Source of the DNA: a virus | Reading direction: 5' to 3' (one strand) | DNA length: 24,708 nt | IMG/VR virus record: IMGVR_UViG_3300012006_000029 | Span: 1-24,708 of that record | Shown here: positions 22,100 through 24,708 of the stretch, piece after piece | How positions within the stretch are numbered: the first letter of the stretch is position 1 | How the letters are laid out: each line of letters begins with the position of its first letter | Position numbers and translations under genes: made by a program | Notes under the pieces: generated by a model | What the model was told of the DNA's origin: nothing | Databases searched by the model: none | What the model saw: only the letters and a program-made list of their open reading frames with translations

Positions 22100-23983
22100 T
22101 TACACATAAATAGTGTTTTGTTCTGCAGCCAACATGTCTAAATTAATATAACCTCGTTGATTATCGTTTCTTCGAGTAGACCAACGATTGGGTATATGGG
22201 TTGACCGATATGTCCCATTTTGTATTAATTCTTTAGCCCTGATTTCGCAGAACCATAAAGCCATCACAAGGTCTGTAGCATTTTTAGTGTCAGGTTTCCA
22301 AGTAATTAATTGATTCACTAATGCTTTAATATGTTCATTGGTTTGATCTGGTAGTTCTATAAGATTGTCAGCATTGTGTTTGCCGTCACGTATGTAACCA
22401 AAAAGGTTAGACATGCTGGCTACACCAAAGTTAACATCCCATTTGTTCTTGCCAGTGAAGTGTTCCCTGAACTGAACACCTTGATTACGTAACCATTCAG
22501 AAAGGTTTTCGTCAAGGGAAAATGCTTTCTGATAAGCATTGATCTCAACCCTGAGTTCAATAGGTCTATAGCGAGTGATCCACTCTTCAATCAAAGCACG
22601 AATTTTGCCTGGTGTAGGTTCACTCATGTTGTATGCATCTAAGACAAGTCTTTTACCACTGATCCTGTCAATAGCATACATGATTGCTGCAGTTTTACCT
22701 GACATGGCTGGATCTAGTCCCATGACAGATACCCACTCACCATCTTTAGGATGACCTGGAGCACCTATATGAATGGGACCTGCTTTACGCATACGGTTAA
22801 TGGAACCGTTTACAGCCACAAGGGGGAAGATGGCATCTTCTTCCACATCTTGTTGTTGATACACTAAAGCCCACGTTGAGGGACTTACTTCTGATCGGCG
22901 TTGGAAAAGAGTCCTACCATCCCATTTAGGATAAAGACCATCCTCGTCTGGTTGGAGCATCCAATTTTCTGCAGCACCATCCCAAGGCATATTGGATTTG
23001 TTCCATAAAGTTTTCCAATCCTCACGCTTCTCAGCAAACTCTAAAACTGCTGGCATTGCAAGGTAAGTGAAAGGAGATTTACCACCAGACCAATGGTCAG
23101 GGTTCCTAATCTCTTTATATAAATCAACTGCAGACACACGCGTACCCGCCACCAAAAGAGTCCCAGTAGGACCCAAGCGAGTAATAACCATTTTCTGTAA
23201 CCAGTTTAATTGTTTAGTCCACTCATGAGCATTAGTAGTTCCCACAATATCGTCAAGGATAATGAGATCCAACCGAGCACCATAAATTTGGGAACCAAAA
23301 CCAAGAGCCTGAACAGTAGGGTTAGGATCACCAGAAGATCTATTTAAATAAATACGATCCTGAGTCCACTGATCTGCACCCTGTTTCCAACCACCAGCAG
23401 GACCATACACTTGCTGCAATTTAGCCCAAGGTTCCTCAGTAAGCCGCTGCTTAATAGCATACAAAAACTCTTTAGCGCGTTCCTGACCCTGAGAAACAAT
23501 CGCCACACGAATATTAGGGTTCATACAAATACTATACAAAACATAGCCCACAGTCATCACCGTAGACTTAGCATGCTCAGGAGGAACATTCACCAACAAC
23601 CGTTTAGGATTACCAGGCTCATACGTACACGCTTCATGTAACCAAGTAGGCTCACGCCCCTCAATAACATCAATCCAAGACTGCTGATGAGGAAAAACCT
23701 CTAACCCCAAAAACTCACGACTAAACGTCGCATAATCCAAATTCTCTTTACCACCCGAAGCAACCACCACAGCCAAAGAATCAGACCCAGCCGACTGCGC
23801 CTCCTCAAGACGCATAGCAAACTTAGGATCCTTCAACCACACCTTCAAAGCAGCATCACGACGACCCACCATGGCCAACGCCGCAAACACATCCACACCA
23901 GAAGAAACATGCCTCAAAAGAACAGACTGATCCTCCACCAACTTAACCCGCGTATGATGCTCACTACCAGACTTAGCCGCCAT
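22100..23983 (-). CDS. terL: Terminase large subunit
   Basis: 627 residues from ATG 23983. An ATG at 24004 would add 7 residues and lacks a ribosome site. A TTG at 24040 lies in the T-tract of a terminator and is rejected. ATPase: Walker-A-type VPPEHAKST at residues 133-141, Walker B DLIILDD at 239-245 and motif III VAGTR at 278-282. Nuclease: Asp424 in GLDPA, Glu480 in RVEINAY and Asp571 in ATDLVMALWF give the three metal ligands of an RNase-H-like domain. Length is normal for phage terminases. It translocates DNA into the prohead through the portal and cuts it. It is the first gene of the leftward operon. No small terminase is recognised; it may lie outside the window. Confidence 0.92.
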   Translation of the reverse strand: MAAKSGSEHHTRVKLVEDQSVLLRHVSSGVDVFAALAMVGRRDAALKVWLKDPKFAMRLEEAQSAGSDSLAVVVASGGKENLDYATFSREFLGLEVFPHQQSWIDVIEGREPTWLHEACTYEPGNPKRLLVNVPPEHAKSTVMTVGYVLYSICMNPNIRVAIVSQGQERAKEFLYAIKQRLTEEPWAKLQQVYGPAGGWKQGADQWTQDRIYLNRSSGDPNPTVQALGFGSQIYGARLDLIILDDIVGTTNAHEWTKQLNWLQKMVITRLGPTGTLLVAGTRVSAVDLYKEIRNPDHWSGGKSPFTYLAMPAVLEFAEKREDWKTLWNKSNMPWDGAAENWMLQPDEDGLYPKWDGRTLFQRRSEVSPSTWALVYQQQDVEEDAIFPLVAVNGSINRMRKAGPIHIGAPGHPKDGEWVSVMGLDPAMSGKTAAIMYAIDRISGKRLVLDAYNMSEPTPGKIRALIEEWITRYRPIELRVEINAYQKAFSLDENLSEWLRNQGVQFREHFTGKNKWDVNFGVASMSNLFGYIRDGKHNADNLIELPDQTNEHIKALVNQLITWKPDTKNATDLVMALWFCEIRAKELIQNGTYRSTHIPNRWSTRRNDNQRGYINLDMLAAEQNTIYV

Positions 23984-24038
23984 ACAAACACCAAACACTC
24001 CCATATAACACTGCGAGCGATTACAAGCAGTGACAACC

Positions 24039-24067
24039 AAAAAAAACGAGCCACCAACAAAGGTGGC
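24039..24067 (-). terminator. Rho-independent terminator just before the terminase gene
   Basis: Read leftwards: GCCACC, loop TTTGTT, GGTGGC, then TCG and eight T. The stem (positions 24050-24067) is a perfect 6 bp followed by the U-tract at 24039-24046. It would stop leftward transcription coming from the control region 35 to 60 bases before the terminase ATG. It could act as a gate for late-gene read-through by antitermination, or end a short leader RNA. The poly-T side rules out a rightward terminator. Confidence 0.8.
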
Positions 24068-24240
24068 GAGTAAAATACCTATACAACTATACTAACCCCG
24101 TTACAGTAAACCCGTAACGATAAAAAACAAAAAAAGATTACACTTACGCTCAAAAAACCCCCAAACACCCACAAAAAATACTAATAAGATACTCACCTCC
24201 TCCTCCTTGTGAAAATTAAACATAGGGGAGTCGAACATTA

Positions 24241-24261
24241 CGGACATTTCCGGTATGTCCG
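24241..24261. repeat. Inverted repeat CGGACAT-N7-ATGTCCG
   Basis: Perfect 7-bp arms with a 7-base spacer (TTCCGGT). The arms are the TGTCCG word of the surrounding array in both orientations, as expected for a dimeric DNA-binding protein site. It is the only inverted pair; the others are direct repeats. Confidence 0.8.
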
Positions 24262-24369
24262 ATTCATCCCTATTGTTATTGTTAGGAGAATAATTACCTA
24301 TTATTTGCTTTTGTCCGGTGTGTGACTGTCTGGGCTGGTATGGGTGGGGGTGGGGTGATTGTGCTAGTG

Positions 24370-24443
24370 TGTCCGGTATGTCCGTTTTGTCCGACACAAA
24401 CGGAGTGAACACAAACTTTTTTCAACACAAACTTGCGTGTCCG
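24370..24443 (+). repeat. TGTCCG and ACACAAAC direct-repeat cluster
   Basis: Four TGTCCG copies (24370, 24379, 24388, 24438; the first three at exact 9-base steps) are interleaved with three ACACAAAC copies (24394, 24409, 24425; steps 15 and 16). The arrangement resembles an iteron or operator array. No protein that would bind it is encoded in the window. Confidence 0.75.
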
Positions 24444-24572
24444 TTTTGGGTGTTTTGTCTGTATTATTATCCTACGCGCTGGACGTGTTGAGAGTGGACA
24501 TGGAGGGGCTTCATGGGGTAAAATTGGGGTAGTTCCCAAGATATGGGGGCTATATGTCCGAAAGGTACTAAA

Positions 24573-24708
24573 ATGTCCGATTTAACCGTAAATGAGCAGA
24601 TTGTTACACGTTATGCGAAACTTGCTTCCTCGTCTGCTAATGATGAGCGCGCCTTCATTATGTGGGCGGGGCGTTTGCCGATCACCGTTCGCGTTATGGC
24701 TGCCGCGC
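24573..24708 (+). CDS. Start of a rightward gene, cut by the window edge
   Basis: ATG at 24573 has AAAGG 9 bases upstream and opens a frame of 45 codons with no stop before the edge. It begins MSDLTVNEQIVTRYAKLASS and continues with NDERAFIMWAGRLPITVRVM. It is the only gene on the plus strand and its composition is more GC-rich than the late operon. A TGTCCG word overlaps its first codons (ATGTCCG), and another lies 19 bases upstream, so binding there could block its own translation start or transcription. The family is not recognised; it may be an early or replication gene given the divergent arrangement. Confidence 0.65.
   Translation, partial: MSDLTVNEQIVTRYAKLASSSANDERAFIMWAGRLPITVRVMAAA

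Larger units (their letters stand above)
24068..24572. promoter_or_regulatory. Divergent intergenic control region, possible origin
   Basis: No convincing gene lies in these 500 bases. They separate the leftward late operon from a rightward gene. TGTCCG occurs eight times on the plus strand (24256, 24312, 24370, 24379, 24388, 24438, 24555, 24574) and once inverted (24241), where chance predicts well under one. Three copies sit exactly 9 bases apart. A perfect 7-bp inverted repeat with 7-base spacer (CGGACAT/ATGTCCG) spans 24241-24261. ACACAAAC occurs three times (24394, 24409, 24425). GC skew flips sharply: line 24121-24180 has 16 C and 2 G, line 24301-24360 has 26 G and 6 C. Such features fit an operator array and/or a replication origin. 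Two short minus-strand frames here (24101-24412, 24294-24539) look non-coding. Promoters could not be placed. Confidence 0.7.

Noticed and set aside
23984-24040. TTG start at 24040 extending the terminase to 646 residues
   Set aside because: It lies inside the T-tract of the leftward terminator and has no ribosome site. ATG 23983 or 24004 is more plausible.
24101-24539. Two overlapping minus-strand frames (103 and 81 residues) in the control region
   Set aside because: They use GTG and TTG starts, overlap each other and translate the repeat array in different frames, with Pro/His/Gly-poor low-complexity products. Composition fits non-coding DNA with biased skew.
1-24708. Tape-measure protein, tail-assembly frameshift, integrase, CRISPR array or insertion sequence
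   Set aside because: Looked for along the window and not found. The longest gene lacks the periodic hydrophobic pattern expected of a tape measure and lies upstream of the capsid gene.

Overview
The window is the structural (late) region of a tailed bacteriophage. From about 24.0 kb leftwards to about 0.2 kb every convincing gene lies on the minus strand, packed into one operon-like block. Most junctions overlap by 1-8 bases or are separated by 0-22 bases, and the overlaps are often TAATG or ATGA. Order of transcription: large terminase, portal, a proteasome/HslV-like protease, a small conserved protein, a 1555-residue giant, three further probable internal-virion proteins, scaffold and major capsid protein. 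These are followed by a run of very small proteins, a neck/adaptor protein, a repeat-rich tail fibre and a set of surface-binding proteins. No tail-tube, sheath, tape-measure or tail-chaperone gene is seen, so a short-tailed (podovirus-like) virion is the best inference.

Several small proteins match, from memory and without any search, families carried by phages of Actinobacteria. These are the MPRGGYQ protein after the protease, the PPTVEEGP protein after the capsid gene, the Cys-rich MACREGCPTQD mini-protein with its KKWNGELNAYQSAREQGIQP neighbour, and DUF6496-like and DUF6321-like proteins. With an overall low GC, a phage of a low-GC aquatic actinobacterium is a reasonable but unproven host guess. 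No integrase, repressor, tRNA, CRISPR array or insertion sequence is visible.

Right end (24.04-24.57 kb): a 530-base non-coding region separates the leftward late operon from a rightward gene that runs off the edge. It holds nine TGTCCG words including a perfect inverted repeat, three ACACAAAC words, an abrupt reversal of GC skew, and a leftward rho-independent terminator just before the terminase gene. It looks like a divergent control region and possibly a replication origin.

Left end: the Gly-rich last gene stops where base composition jumps to about 60% GC. The final ~155 bases read, in another frame, like a piece of a PLP-dependent aminotransferase, which suggests an assembly chimera or a real recombination edge.

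Functional picture: terminase and portal package DNA. Scaffold and capsid protein build the head, and the HslV-like protease is the only protease seen and so the candidate head-maturation enzyme. The giant and its neighbours are candidate ejection proteins. The basic mini-proteins may be DNA-associated virion components. The tail fibre, beta-propeller-like protein and three tandem paralogous proteins probably form the host-recognition apparatus.
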